Shown: positions 1-8,496 of the stretch, piece by piece
Layout of the letters: every line of letters starts with the position of its first letter
How positions within the stretch are numbered: the first letter of the stretch is position 1
Assembly: GCF_000455345.1 (NCBI RefSeq)
Contig: NZ_HG315690.1
Location: forward strand, 1,005,742 to 1,069,741
Origin: Halopiger goleimassiliensis
GTDB lineage: Archaea; Halobacteriota; Halobacteria; Halobacteriales; Natrialbaceae
Length of the DNA: 64,000 nt
Reading direction: 5' to 3'
Translations under genes and position numbers: made by a program
The notes under the pieces: generated by a model
Databases searched by the model: none
Told to the model about the DNA's origin: nothing
Seen by the model: only the letters and a program-made list of their open reading frames with translations

Positions 1-729
1 GTCGAAGACGATCCCCTGGGCCGTGGCCTCGTCAGTCAGGGCCTGCTCGAGGGACTTGTTCAACCCTTCGCCGACGAGCCGGTTCGCGTGGCGCAGGGCG
101 ATCGGCGGGCCGGAGACGACCGTCTCGACGAACTCGTCGACGCGCTCGTCGAACTCGTCTTCGGGGTAGACGTGGTTGACCAGGCCGATCTCGTTCGCCC
201 GGTCGGCCCCGAAGATTTCGCCGGTCAGGACGAGTTCCTTCGCCACGTTCTCGCCGACGATCCGGGGGAGCAGGTAGGAGGTCCCGGCGTCGACGCTCAG
301 GCCGACCCCCCGGAACACGAAGCCGAACGTCGAGCGGTCGCTCGCCAGCTGGACGTCACAGCCGATCGCGAGGTTCGCGCCCGCGCCGACCGCGGGGCCG
401 TCGATCGCCGCGACCGTCGGGACGGGGAACTCGACGAGCGTCGTCATCATCTCCTTGGTCCGCTCCTCGAGGCGGCGCGCCCGCTCGTCGGCCGGCTGGT
501 CTCCCTCGAGGGCCTCGACCATCCGCTGGACGTCGCCGCCGGCCGAGAACGCCCCGCCGGCCCCCTCGACGACGACGCAGCGAGCGTCCGTTCCCCGGAT
601 CTCCTCGAGGGCCGCGACGAACCCCTCGTGGATCTCCGCGGAGAACGCGTTGCGTCGATCCGGCTGGTTGAGGACGATGCGAGCCACGTGGTCCTCCCGC
701 TCGAGGAGGACGGCGTCTCCGAGCGCCAT
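1..729 (-). CDS. enoyl-CoA hydratase/isomerase family protein (3' end cut by window)
   Basis: The reading frame runs 243 codons from ATG at 729 to the window edge without a stop, so the C-terminus is missing. The protein shows the crotonase pattern: NQPDRRNAFS near residue 21, a GAGGAFSAGGD oxyanion-hole segment near residue 55, and a second oxyanion segment IDGPAVGAGANLAIGCD near residue 105. It should hydrate trans-2-enoyl-CoA in beta-oxidation or catalyse a related crotonase reaction; substrate cannot be read. Its ATG shares one base with the stop codon of the acyl-CoA ligase upstream, so the two are very likely co-transcribed and translationally coupled. Confidence 0.9.
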   Translation of the reverse strand, partial: MALGDAVLLEREDHVARIVLNQPDRRNAFSAEIHEGFVAALEEIRGTDARCVVVEGAGGAFSAGGDVQRMVEALEGDQPADERARRLEERTKEMMTTLVEFPVPTVAAIDGPAVGAGANLAIGCDVQLASDRSTFGFVFRGVGLSVDAGTSYLLPRIVGENVAKELVLTGEIFGADRANEIGLVNHVYPEDEFDERVDEFVETVVSGPPIALRHANRLVGEGLNKSLEQALTDEATAQGIVFD

Positions 730-2300
730 TATTCGGCTTCCGCCTCCTGCTCGCGGAGCTTGAACTTCTGGACCTTGCCGGTGGTCGTCCGTGGCAGTTC
801 GTCGACGAACTCGACCTCGCGGGGGTGTTTGTACTCCGCGAGGTTGGTCAGACAGTACTCCTTGATCTCTTCTTCGGTGACGTCGGCGTCGGGCGTCGGC
901 ACGATGAAGGCCTTGACGGTCTCACCGCGCCGTTCGTCGGGGATGCCCGCGACGGCGGCGTCGGCGACGGCCTCGTGTTCGAACAGGAGTTCCTCGACCT
1001 CGCGCGGATAGACGTTGTAGCCGCCGGTGACGATCATGTGCTTCTCGCGGTCGACGACGTAGAAGAAGCCGTCCTCGTCGTGATAGCCGAGATCGCCGGT
1101 GTGGAACCAGCGTTTGCCGCCGTCTTCGGTGAAGGCCTCCTCGTTGGCCTCGGGCAGCCCGTAGTAGCCTTTCATCACGTTCGGGCCGCTGACGACGATT
1201 TCGCCGGTAATCTCGTCCAGGTCGGCGTCGTCCTCGTCGACCGGCCCTTCCGAGACGGGATCGACCGCCTCGAAGTCGTCGGTGACGACCTTCGACTCGA
1301 CGCCGGGGACGGTCTTTCCGATGCTCCCCACCCGGCGACCCTCGATCGGGCTGTTGAAGTGGGTGATCGGACTGGTCTCGGTGAGGCCGTACCCCTCGTA
1401 GATCTTCGGCTCGTAGAGTTCCTCGAACCGCCGGAGCACCTCGACCGGGATGCCGGAGCCGCCGACGCCACAGAGCCGTAGCGAGGAGAGGTCGAACTCC
1501 TCGGCGTTGGGCTGGTTGATGACGTCGTTGTACATCGCCGGTACGCCGTGCATGATCGTCAGCTCCTCGTCTTCGATCAGCGAAACGGCGTCCTGGGCGT
1601 CCCACTCCGGCATGGGGTAGTAGGCCGCCCCGTTGAACAGCGCCGCATTCATCGTGACGGTCATCCCGTAGATGTGAAACAGCGGGAGGACGCCGAGTCC
1701 CTTGTCGTCAGGGCGGATCCCGTCGGGAATGAGCTGCGACGCCGCCTTCGCGTTCGACGCGAGGTTCTCGTGGGTGAGCTGGACGCCCTTGGGCTGTCCG
1801 GTCGTCCCCGAGGTGTAGGGCTGGACCGCCACGTCGTCGTCGGCCCGGTCGACCACGTCCGGATCGCCCGGCTCGAGGAACTCCTCGAACGGCGTCGCCC
1901 CCTCCGCGTCGCCGCCAACCGAAACGACGTGTTCGACGCTGGTCTCGTCTTCGACCTCCCGGACGAACGGAACGAGATCGGCGAGCGCGACGACCACCCT
2001 GGCCTCGCTGTCACCCAGCAGGTGGCCGATCTCGCGGGACTTGTACTGCGGATTCATCGGGACGACGGCACCGCCGGCCCGTAGCGTCCCGTGGAAGGCG
2101 ATCAGGAACGGCGGGACGTTCGGCAGGTAAAGCGCGACCCGGTCGTCCTCGCCGACGCCGCGTTCCTCGAGTGCGGTCGCGAACGCGCCGATCTGTCCCC
2201 AGAACTCCTCGTAGCTCGTCTCCGCCCCCTCGTAACTGATCGCGGTGTTTTCGCCGTGTTCCTGTACGGCTGCCGCGACGTTGGTGACAAGATTTGTCAT
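729..2300 (-). CDS. AMP-forming acyl-CoA ligase (long-chain fatty-acid CoA ligase family)
   Basis: A 523-residue adenylate-forming enzyme of usual family length. It has the P-loop YTSGTTGQPKG (about residues 162-172), the GYGLTETSP adenylate motif, the HTGDLGYHDEDGFFYVVDR hinge region and a C-terminal PRTTTGKVQKFKL segment carrying the catalytic lysine. It activates a carboxylic acid with ATP to the acyl-AMP and then the acyl-CoA. Chain length cannot be deduced. The enoyl-CoA hydratase gene follows with a one-base overlap, which points to fatty-acid or related acid degradation. ATG at 2300 gives the normal N-terminus. Confidence 0.93.
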   Translation of the reverse strand: MTNLVTNVAAAVQEHGENTAISYEGAETSYEEFWGQIGAFATALEERGVGEDDRVALYLPNVPPFLIAFHGTLRAGGAVVPMNPQYKSREIGHLLGDSEARVVVALADLVPFVREVEDETSVEHVVSVGGDAEGATPFEEFLEPGDPDVVDRADDDVAVQPYTSGTTGQPKGVQLTHENLASNAKAASQLIPDGIRPDDKGLGVLPLFHIYGMTVTMNAALFNGAAYYPMPEWDAQDAVSLIEDEELTIMHGVPAMYNDVINQPNAEEFDLSSLRLCGVGGSGIPVEVLRRFEELYEPKIYEGYGLTETSPITHFNSPIEGRRVGSIGKTVPGVESKVVTDDFEAVDPVSEGPVDEDDADLDEITGEIVVSGPNVMKGYYGLPEANEEAFTEDGGKRWFHTGDLGYHDEDGFFYVVDREKHMIVTGGYNVYPREVEELLFEHEAVADAAVAGIPDERRGETVKAFIVPTPDADVTEEEIKEYCLTNLAEYKHPREVEFVDELPRTTTGKVQKFKLREQEAEAE

Positions 2301-2497
2301 GCCTCATTCTGTCCGTCTTCGCGTGTCGTAAAAAGATTTTACATTGTTGATATCGGGGGTCCATCCAGTTAGCAATGCAACCGATCCAGCAGGAACTCCT
2401 GCGAGAGGGACGGACTCCCGGAACGGACCCCGGCTACCTTAAACGTCCCCGATATCGTGGTCGAAGGGCTATCCCCGAACGGACCGTACGTTCTTGT

Positions 2498-2653
2498 ATG
2501 GAGACGTACGAATTCACCTGCCCGGACTGTGGCGGCCGGTTCGTCGCCGACGAACCGACGCTCGAGGCGATGGTAACGAACGGGTGTCCGCTCTGTGGCG
2601 GGTCGGTGACCACGGACGATTTCGTCGGTGTGGACGACGAAGCCGTCTGTTGA
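2498..2653 (+). CDS. small zinc-ribbon protein
   Basis: A 51-residue protein starting METYEFTCPDCGG. Two CxxC pairs (CPDCG near residue 8 and CPLCG near residue 32) form a one-zinc ribbon, with an acidic tail ending in Cys. The frame is open further upstream, but the ATG at 2498 is preferred because the zinc ribbon begins at once and the upstream part looks like non-coding sequence. Such very small CPxCG proteins are common in Halobacteria and mostly have no known function. It is followed by the universal stress protein gene on the same strand. Confidence 0.75.
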   Translation: METYEFTCPDCGGRFVADEPTLEAMVTNGCPLCGGSVTTDDFVGVDDEAVC

Positions 2654-2789
2654 CAGTCCCCCGAAACGACCCCACTGGCCTAGCCGAGCGACCGGCCAGG
2701 CGGCTGACCCAGACGACAGTACTTCTCCCCGTTCCCCGTGCTCGGGACGACTCGAGGGTATTTACGTCCGTGGTCCGAACGTCGTAGCG

Positions 2790-3413
2790 ATGTATCAGGA
2801 CGTCCTCATTCCGACGGACGGCAGCGACGGGACGCGGCGCTCTATCACCCACGGCGTCACTATCGCCGACCGGTTCGACGCGACGATCCACGCCCTCTCG
2901 ATCGTCCCCGAGGGACCGCTGGGAACGCTCGAGAGCGAGACGGCGACGCCAGCGGCCGAGCGGGCCGTCGAACGCGTCGAAGCCGAAGCGACGCGGGAAG
3001 GCATCGAGACGGTGACCGCGGTCGAACACGGCGTTCCCCACGAGGAGATCCTCTCCTACGCCGAGGACAACGACGTCGACATGATCGTCATGGGGACCCA
3101 GGGCCGGACGGGGCTGGACCGCGTCCTCGTCGGGAGCGTCACCGAACGGATCGTCCGGATGGCCGAGATCCCCGTCGTCACCGTCCGCCTCACCGACGAG
3201 ATCCGGATCGAGGACCCCGACGAGGCCGAGCGGATCGCCCGTCGCGAAGCCGAACGGGACGGGTACGAGGCCGTCACGATCCTCGAGGAGCCACACCGGA
3301 CCTCCGCTTCCTGGATCGTCCGCCTCGAGACCGACGCCGGCGACCTACACGTCCACGTCGACGCCGTCTCCGGGGAGGCCCGCATCGGACGCTCGCGGTC
3401 TGACGCCGAGTAA
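2790..3413 (+). CDS. universal stress protein (UspA family) with C-terminal extension
   Basis: A 207-residue protein. Residues 1-140 are one UspA domain: MYQDVLIPTDGSD at the N-terminus, DMIVMGTQGRTGLDRVLVGS with the ATP-binding GxxGx9GS signature, and a final PVVTVRL strand. Residues 145-207 form an additional small domain (YEAVTILEEPHR onward) that reads like a PepSY-type beta module. The ATG at 2790 was chosen because the Usp fold starts exactly there and a short A/T-rich TATA-like stretch (2758-2764) lies just over 25 bases upstream. Role: cytosolic nucleotide-binding stress protein. Confidence 0.9.
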   Translation: MYQDVLIPTDGSDGTRRSITHGVTIADRFDATIHALSIVPEGPLGTLESETATPAAERAVERVEAEATREGIETVTAVEHGVPHEEILSYAEDNDVDMIVMGTQGRTGLDRVLVGSVTERIVRMAEIPVVTVRLTDEIRIEDPDEAERIARREAERDGYEAVTILEEPHRTSASWIVRLETDAGDLHVHVDAVSGEARIGRSRSDAE

Positions 3414-3812
3414 TACTGCCGGACACCACTCTTCTCGTCCGTCCGCGCACGAACGCTCCTCGCCGGGAGCGGCGAGGGATGAGACGGCCCGTTGGAAGTC
3501 ACCCCGGCCACGTACGACCCGGGCCGCGGTTGTGCCGGGAATTCGTTTCAACGGTTGGTCGGAAAACGCGCTCGGGTGGTCACTGACCGTCGTCCGGTAG
3601 CACACCGAGCGGTCGACACCCGTCACGCGTCGGATCTCGAAGGTTTCGAATCGAAACAGTTTTTCCGGCGGTTGACTAGTCGGTTAGTTAGTGACCGACG
3701 GCCACCACTCGTGCGTCGCGACCGCTCCGTCCGGGGAGTCGTCGGACTCGAGCGACGCGCGGTCGGCCGTCGAACGACGTTCGCAGAGCGTTCCCGGGGG
3801 TGTGCCGTCACG
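3414..3812 (+). other. non-coding interval upstream of MATE gene, possible operator
   Basis: The 399-base stretch has open frames but no convincing protein. At 3671-3697 there is a less GC-rich block with the palindrome GACTAGTC (3674-3681) followed by a GGTTAGTTAGTGACC-like half. Position, about 120-140 bases before the exporter start, would suit a TetR/MarR-type operator, but no regulator gene is adjacent and the symmetry is imperfect. Nothing else was recognised. Confidence 0.35.
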
Positions 3813-5297
3813 ATGAGTCGGAAACGGGACCGATCGGTGAACGTCACCGACGGTGACCTGTTCAAACCGATGATGGTGCTGTCGGCACCCATCGTCGCCT
3901 CTCAGTTACTGAACGTCGGCTACAACCTCGCGGACACGTTCTGGGTCGGCCGACTCGGCGGCGACGCCATCGCGGCGCTGTCGTACGCGTGGGCGGTCGT
4001 CTTCCTGATGATCAGCGTCGGCGGCGGCCTCACCGTCGCCGGGACCGTACTGATCGCCCAGCACAAGGGCGCGGGTAACTACCGACGGGCGAGCCACGTG
4101 GCCGGCCAGACGCTCACGTTCGTGACGATCGTCGCGCTCGCGTTCGCGGCCGTCGGCTACGTCCTGACGCCGCTGCTCATGGACCTGATCGGTGCGGAAC
4201 CCGGGTCGGACGCCTTCGCGTACGCGGTCGGCTACACACGGATCATGTTCGTCGGCATCGCGTTCATGTTCTGGTTTTTCATCTTCGACGCCCTCTCGCG
4301 GGGCTGGGGCGACACCAGGACGCCGCTGTACCTGATGGGCATCAGCGTCGCGCTCAACGTCGTCATCGACCCGTTCCTGATCCTCGGCTTTCAGGAGAAC
4401 CCGCTGTTCGCCTGGCTCGGCGCGACCGGCCTCGAGTCGTCGCTGTACGCCGCGACCGGCTTCGGCGGCTTCGGCGTCGAAGGGGCGGCGATCGCAACCA
4501 TCTTCTCCCGCGGCGTCGCCGCAGTGATCGGGCTCACGCTGCTGTTCACCGGCCGGGTCGGCCTGGAGCCGACCCTCGGCGACCTCCGCCTCGAGTTAGA
4601 CAGCGTCCGGCGGATCGTCGACATCGGCGGGCCGACCGCGACCGAACAGGGCTTTCGCGGCTTCGGGATCACCGTCCTGACCGCGGTCATCGCGCTGGCC
4701 GGCACCGAGGCGGTGGCCGCCTACGGCATCTCGACGCGGCTATCCTCCCTGTTGTTCATGCCCGCGCTGGGACTCGCCCGGGGGACCGAAACCGTCGTGG
4801 GGCAGAACCTCGGCGCGAACCAGGTCGACCGGGCGCGCCGCGCGGTCAAACTCAGTTCGATCGTCGTCGCCTCCGTCTTCGCGGTCGTCGTCGCGGCGGC
4901 CTACCCGTTCGCGGAGACCATCGCCGGCGTCTTCATCGAAGTCGGAACGGAGAACGCCGACCAGGTGATCGAGTACGCCGCCGCCTTCATCGTCATCGCC
5001 GGCCCGTCGTACGTCTTCCTCGGCGTGTTCCAGATCCTGCTGGGCGGCTTGCGCGGCAGCGGCTCGACCCGCGAGGCGATGGTCCTCGCCATCCAGGAAC
5101 TGTGGGTCTGGCGCATACCCATCAGCCTCGTCGGCATCCTCTGGCTGGGGCTGGGCGTTTACAGCGTCTGGTACGCCATCGCCATCTCCTACGTCGCCTC
5201 CGCGCTCGTGACCGCGGCCTGGTTCCTCCGGGGGACCTGGACCGAGAACGTCGTCGACGAGGGCGAGGAGGCGACGACGCCGACGGCGAGCGATTGA
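3813..5297 (+). CDS. MATE family multidrug/cation exporter
   Basis: A 494-residue membrane protein with about 12 hydrophobic segments in two halves. The first half begins MVLSAPIVASQLLNVGYNLAD, typical of the MATE family; the second begins after VRRIVDIGGPTATEQGF near residue 270. The family exports organic cations or toxic compounds by Na+ or H+ antiport across the cytoplasmic membrane. The start ATG at 3813 puts the first transmembrane segment at residue 25; the frame is open further upstream but that part has no hydrophobic or conserved character. A second MATE gene lies at 46482-47873. Confidence 0.9.
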   Translation: MSRKRDRSVNVTDGDLFKPMMVLSAPIVASQLLNVGYNLADTFWVGRLGGDAIAALSYAWAVVFLMISVGGGLTVAGTVLIAQHKGAGNYRRASHVAGQTLTFVTIVALAFAAVGYVLTPLLMDLIGAEPGSDAFAYAVGYTRIMFVGIAFMFWFFIFDALSRGWGDTRTPLYLMGISVALNVVIDPFLILGFQENPLFAWLGATGLESSLYAATGFGGFGVEGAAIATIFSRGVAAVIGLTLLFTGRVGLEPTLGDLRLELDSVRRIVDIGGPTATEQGFRGFGITVLTAVIALAGTEAVAAYGISTRLSSLLFMPALGLARGTETVVGQNLGANQVDRARRAVKLSSIVVASVFAVVVAAAYPFAETIAGVFIEVGTENADQVIEYAAAFIVIAGPSYVFLGVFQILLGGLRGSGSTREAMVLAIQELWVWRIPISLVGILWLGLGVYSVWYAIAISYVASALVTAAWFLRGTWTENVVDEGEEATTPTASD

Positions 5298-5309
5298 GCC
5301 ATCACGGGA

Positions 5310-5702
5310 TTACCGCGAACTCGCCTGCAGTGGCGATTCCGCCGTCGGTTCAGAGCCGGTGTCGTTGCCCGTCGTTGCGGCGGTATCGTCCCTCGGTTCT
5401 CCCGGCTCGGTTTCGTCGTTACCCCTGATCGGGCTATCGCCCACCGGCCAGGCGTTCGTCCCACGCTCGGGATCGGCCGCCGCAGCGGCCATCGTCTCGA
5501 GGGCCGCAGGTGCCAGTCCCTCGGTGAGCCGTCGGGCCAGCGTCGCCACCGCAGCCCGCTGGGCCGGCGTGAGCTCCGCGTCGGTCGCCTCGAGGCGCTC
5601 GAGGGCGGTCGCGACCTGCTCGCGTTCGGTCTCCCGGACCTGGTACCACCGGGCAGCGGGATCGGGCACGTTCTCCGTTCGCGAACTGGACTCGCCGGGC
5701 AT
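5310..5702 (-). CDS. orphan protein resembling the C-terminal dimerisation domain of glutamyl-tRNA reductase
   Basis: A 130-residue protein (ATG 5702; a GTG at 5729 is an alternative). Residues 15-80 form an amphipathic helical block, with EREQVATALERLEATD and LTPAQRAAVATLARRLTEG, which reads like the HemA C-terminal dimerisation domain; the catalytic and NADPH domains are absent. The last 50 residues are a Thr/Glu/Pro-rich acidic tail. The gene ends 12 bases from the stop of the convergent MATE gene. It could be a HemA-binding or regulatory protein, or the likeness could be no more than a shared helical pattern. Confidence 0.6.
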   Translation of the reverse strand: MPGESSSRTENVPDPAARWYQVRETEREQVATALERLEATDAELTPAQRAAVATLARRLTEGLAPAALETMAAAAADPERGTNAWPVGDSPIRGNDETEPGEPRDDTAATTGNDTGSEPTAESPLQASSR

Positions 5703-5794
5703 CGACCGTCGATAGCCGCGACACTGCACAAAGGCTACTCCCGAACGTCTTCGGGACGACCTACTGGGGGCTCGGCGACGTACGTTCGATCGAG

Positions 5795-6334
5795 ATGAAC
5801 CCGTTCTCCAGCGCCCGTCCAGCGACCGACGACGACGCCGAGTTCGACGACTGGGAGACGTTCGCCCCCGAAAGCGTTCCCGCTCCCGGCCCGTTCCTCC
5901 AGGGCCACGACGTGCTCGAGGGCGAGGCGCACGTCCACTTCCACGACACGACCCGCGACCTGTTCGAGGAACGCGGCGTCTACGACGCGACGTTCGGCTA
6001 CAACCTCGCCCGTCTCAACCTCGACCGTCGCCACCCCGAAGCGGGCTACCGGTACGCGGTCGAGGCCGACGACGACAGCGTCCTCCGGGCGGAGTTCACC
6101 CCGACCACCGAGTTCTGTCCGCAGGCCGACGCCCTCGTCAAGGGCTCGTTCCGCGCCTGGAACGGCCTTCGCGACCGCCACGACTACGACGTCGTCCGGG
6201 TCCGCGTCCACCCCTCGCACCACCGCCACGGCCCCCTCAACGAGACGTTGACCGAACTTGAGGAGGCGTTCCTCGAGACGGGCGAGGTGCCCGACCCGGG
6301 GACCCGCCACCCCTCCGAGGAGTCGCCGTTCTGA
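5795..6334 (+). CDS. conserved haloarchaeal protein of unknown function
   Basis: A 179-residue soluble acidic protein. It has no recognised domain. Notable parts are a His-rich stretch AHVHFHDTTRDLFEE near residues 45-60, an EFCPQADALVKGSFRAWNG segment with the only cysteine near residue 110, and a HPSHHRHGP cluster near residue 142. The His clusters plus Cys suggest metal binding, which is inference. The following membrane-protein gene starts 14 bases after its stop, so the two probably share a transcript. Confidence 0.75.
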   Translation: MNPFSSARPATDDDAEFDDWETFAPESVPAPGPFLQGHDVLEGEAHVHFHDTTRDLFEERGVYDATFGYNLARLNLDRRHPEAGYRYAVEADDDSVLRAEFTPTTEFCPQADALVKGSFRAWNGLRDRHDYDVVRVRVHPSHHRHGPLNETLTELEEAFLETGEVPDPGTRHPSEESPF

Positions 6335-6347
6335 TCGGTCGACGCCG

Positions 6348-7559
6348 ATGGCGTCTTCGAACAGTGCGCGGGTCAGCCGCTGGTCCCGGGGACTAGTCGT
6401 CGCCGGCGTCCTGTTGTTCGTCGCCTGGCAGGTCGCCGTCCTCGCCGGCCTGTCGCGGTCGGCGACCGTCGTCCTGGGCGTCCACGGCTTCGTCTTCCAC
6501 GTCGTCTTCGGGAAGGCCTACGCGCTGGTTCCCTCCTACTTCGCTCGTGAACTCGCGGTGCCGTCCGCACCGCTGGTCCACCTTCCGCTCGGGACGCTGG
6601 GGACGGTCGCCCTGTTCGCCGGAACGGCCGACCTCGCCCCCGGGGTCGTCGGCCCCGTCGGCGCGACGCTCTGGCTTGCCAGCGTGGCCGTCTTCGTCGC
6701 CGCCCTCGGCTGGACGATTCGGGACAACCCCACCGGTTCCGAGACCGGAACCGGCGCGTCGAACGCCCACCGCGAGCGGATCGACCGGTACGCGAACGCC
6801 GCCGTCCCCGTCGTGATCGCCTATCTCGTCCTCGGCGCGACCGCGAGCGCACTCGAGGCGTGGGCGTTCGAGACCTCGGCGGTCGGCGATTTCGTGCCGT
6901 TCGTCGCCGGTCCCGCGACCACGCACCTGCTCGCAGCCGGGACCGCGACGTTGCTCGTGTTCGCGATCGGCTTCCGTCTGCTGCCGCGCCTGCTGGTCGT
7001 CTCGCCGCGACGGTGGCTCGTGATTCTCGTGCTCGCGGCCGGTGCGGTCGGCCCCGCGCTGCTCGCGTTCGACTTCCACGGCGGCCGACTCTTCGCTACC
7101 GGTGGCGCGATCCAGGCGCTCGCGCTCGTCGGGTTCGCCCTGGGCTACGCGGACCTCTACCACCGGAGTGAACGGCGACGCGTCGGCGGCTGGACGATCC
7201 TCCTGGCCGCCGGCTTCGCCGTCCTCGTCGCCGTGCTCGGCCTCTCGTTCGCCCTCGGCCACGCCGACGGCGCGGCGTTCGACGCCCACTACCGACTGGC
7301 CGTCGGCGGCTTCCTCGGACTGACCATCGTCGGCGTCAGCTACCACTTCTATCCGCCAGCCATCGCCGCGCGCCGGTTCGTCGGGCCGCGCCTCGCCGCC
7401 GTCGCCGTCGTCGCCCTCGCCGCCGGACTGGCCCTCGAGGCCGGCGGCCTCCTCGCGGCTCTCGAGGCGGTCGTCGTCGCCGGTCGCCTCCTCGCGGTCG
7501 TCGGCGCAGTCGGCTACGCGACGGTGCTGGGGACGATCTTCCTCGAGCGAGCGGGGTAA
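6348..7559 (+). CDS. multi-pass membrane protein with heme-copper-oxidase-subunit-I-like histidines
   Basis: A 403-residue protein with about 12 hydrophobic segments and little outside the membrane. Conserved-looking histidines sit inside helices: VLGVHGFVFHVVFGKAY near residue 45, ATTHLLAAG near residue 190 and GVSYHFYPPAI near residue 335. This arrangement resembles the NnrS and heme-copper oxidase subunit I superfamily, but the copper ligands are not evident, so a heme- or NO-related role is only a suggestion. ATG at 6348 is chosen because the first membrane helix starts about 17 residues later. It follows the 179-residue gene by 14 bases. Confidence 0.65.
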   Translation: MASSNSARVSRWSRGLVVAGVLLFVAWQVAVLAGLSRSATVVLGVHGFVFHVVFGKAYALVPSYFARELAVPSAPLVHLPLGTLGTVALFAGTADLAPGVVGPVGATLWLASVAVFVAALGWTIRDNPTGSETGTGASNAHRERIDRYANAAVPVVIAYLVLGATASALEAWAFETSAVGDFVPFVAGPATTHLLAAGTATLLVFAIGFRLLPRLLVVSPRRWLVILVLAAGAVGPALLAFDFHGGRLFATGGAIQALALVGFALGYADLYHRSERRRVGGWTILLAAGFAVLVAVLGLSFALGHADGAAFDAHYRLAVGGFLGLTIVGVSYHFYPPAIAARRFVGPRLAAVAVVALAAGLALEAGGLLAALEAVVVAGRLLAVVGAVGYATVLGTIFLERAG

Positions 7560-7867
7560 CGGTGGTTGGTCATCCGGGAACGGGGGTCTCGCGGTCGACC
7601 GCAACCGGTCCCCAGGCGTCGATCGCGTGACCGTCACCGCCGCGCTCGAGTCGCGCTCACGGGCCGGACGTCGCGTGGGTGATTTCGATGGTCCCTGGGG
7701 CCGTCGGCGACTCCCCCGGCCGACGACCACCGCCGCGGACGAGACGGACTGCCGTCGGCTGGCCGGCACAGCCACAGGGTGGTCGCGGCTGCGCTGACAC
7801 TGGCGGCCAGCAGCCCGTCCAACTGTCGCCGCGACGCCCGGCTTGCCGCCGCGACTCGAGCGGGGGC
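7560..7867. other. interval with at most one tiny doubtful ORF
   Basis: No convincing gene. On the minus strand a GTG-initiated 47-codon frame (7800 down to 7657) contains PPCGCAGQPTAVRLVRGGG and ends ITHATSGP. It follows the 50-residue zinc-ribbon gene on the same strand by 67 bases and could be a second small protein, but codon pattern does not decide it. The rest is GC-rich spacer. Confidence 0.3.
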
Positions 7868-8020
7868 CTACTCGAGCCGCGAGGACGTGACCGATCCGGG
7901 AGCGACCCGACAGCCACAGGGGCCGGCGACGGCCTCCGTCGGCCCGACCATCGTCACGGTCGCGACCGGGCGATCGCAGCGGGGACACCTCGCGAGCGGC
8001 GTGTCGGCCTCACCGCTCAT
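7868..8020 (-). CDS. very small zinc-finger protein
   Basis: A 50-residue protein that starts MSGEADTPLARCPRCDRPVA, with a CPRC pair at residues 12-15 and a CGC group at residues 35-37 in the sequence GPCGCRVAPG. The spacing suits a single zinc site. Small Cys-pair proteins of this form are frequent in Halobacteria, usually unassigned. It is too short for normal ORF cut-offs but has an ATG, a stop and a sensible composition. Confidence 0.6.
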   Translation of the reverse strand: MSGEADTPLARCPRCDRPVATVTMVGPTEAVAGPCGCRVAPGSVTSSRLE

Positions 8021-8096
8021 GGGTGGGGGTAGCGACGGCTGGATCGGTCGGACGGGATCGTACTCGAGGCGGGCGATTCGGCGGTCGTGCGGGACG

Positions 8097-8103
8097 TTTA
8101 TAT
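8097..8103 (+). promoter_or_regulatory. TATA-like box for the 8125-8217 transcript
   Basis: TTTATAT sits 22-28 bases upstream of 8125, the normal spacing from an archaeal TATA box to a transcription start. It stands out from the GC-rich sequence on either side. Confidence 0.5.
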
Positions 8104-8124
8104 CCCGGTAGAAGCAACGTAATC

Positions 8125-8217
8125 ATGCTTGCAAACCCTCCCGGGTTTGGAAGCACAGTCTCGGGTGCTCCGACACCCGGGACGTTTGCGCGAACGTCCC
8201 CGTGGAGACCGGCTTCC
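8125..8217 (+). ncRNA. candidate structured RNA with alternative pairings
   Basis: About 90 bases behind a TATA-like box that can fold almost completely. Seen pairings: 8126-8130 with 8151-8155 enclosing 8133-8138 with 8143-8148; 8162-8167 with 8174-8179; 8180-8186 with 8193-8199; 8158-8161 with 8206-8209; 8149-8154 with 8212-8217. The first and last pairings compete for bases 8151-8154, so two folds exclude each other. A leaderless 32-codon frame starting at 8125 also exists, but its Pro/Gly/Thr-rich product looks unlike a protein. No match to tRNA, RNase P or SRP RNA was seen. No U-rich end follows directly. Confidence 0.45.
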
Positions 8218-8496
8218 ATTTAGTGTGTTGATGTGAGTTAACTTATATCTACTGTTGTGGGTGGCGGATATTAGTCTCAAAGCCCCATGCGGTTCAGCAT
8301 GGGCGTATCGGTCACGTCTGTCTCCCGTAGGCAAAGTCGGCAAGCGCTTCAACAATCAGGAGGTCGTCTTGTGATTCACGCATCATCTTGGTTGGTTCCA
8401 CTTTCGTATTTGAACCTATGGATCCTCCTAAGCTGACTCGTCAACCAATTTTGCGGTGTAAACCACGAGGGGAAATGTGGGTGTGGAACCCCAAGG
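8218..8496. other. gene-free stretch with one strong hairpin
   Basis: Moderately AT-rich, no supported gene. A perfect 7-bp hairpin with a 6-base loop lies at 8284-8303 (stem CCCATGC). Hairpins of this type occur at the right ends of haloarchaeal IS200/IS605 elements, so it may be a solo end, but no tnpA or tnpB sequence is present. On the minus strand a short frame ending at about 8323 reads MMRESQDDLLIVEALADFAY, protein-like but under 45 codons; it could be a remnant. Confidence 0.3.

Noticed and set aside
8125-8223. 32-codon leaderless peptide
   Set aside because: Position after the TATA-like box is right, but the Pro/Gly/Thr-rich product looks artificial and the bases are almost wholly explained by RNA pairing.
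8284-8303. IS200/IS605 element
   Set aside because: A suitable hairpin exists, but no tnpA or tnpB coding sequence or second end could be found; kept only as a remark.
8098-8355. 85-codon minus-strand frame
   Set aside because: It runs through the hairpins of the RNA candidate and has no protein character.
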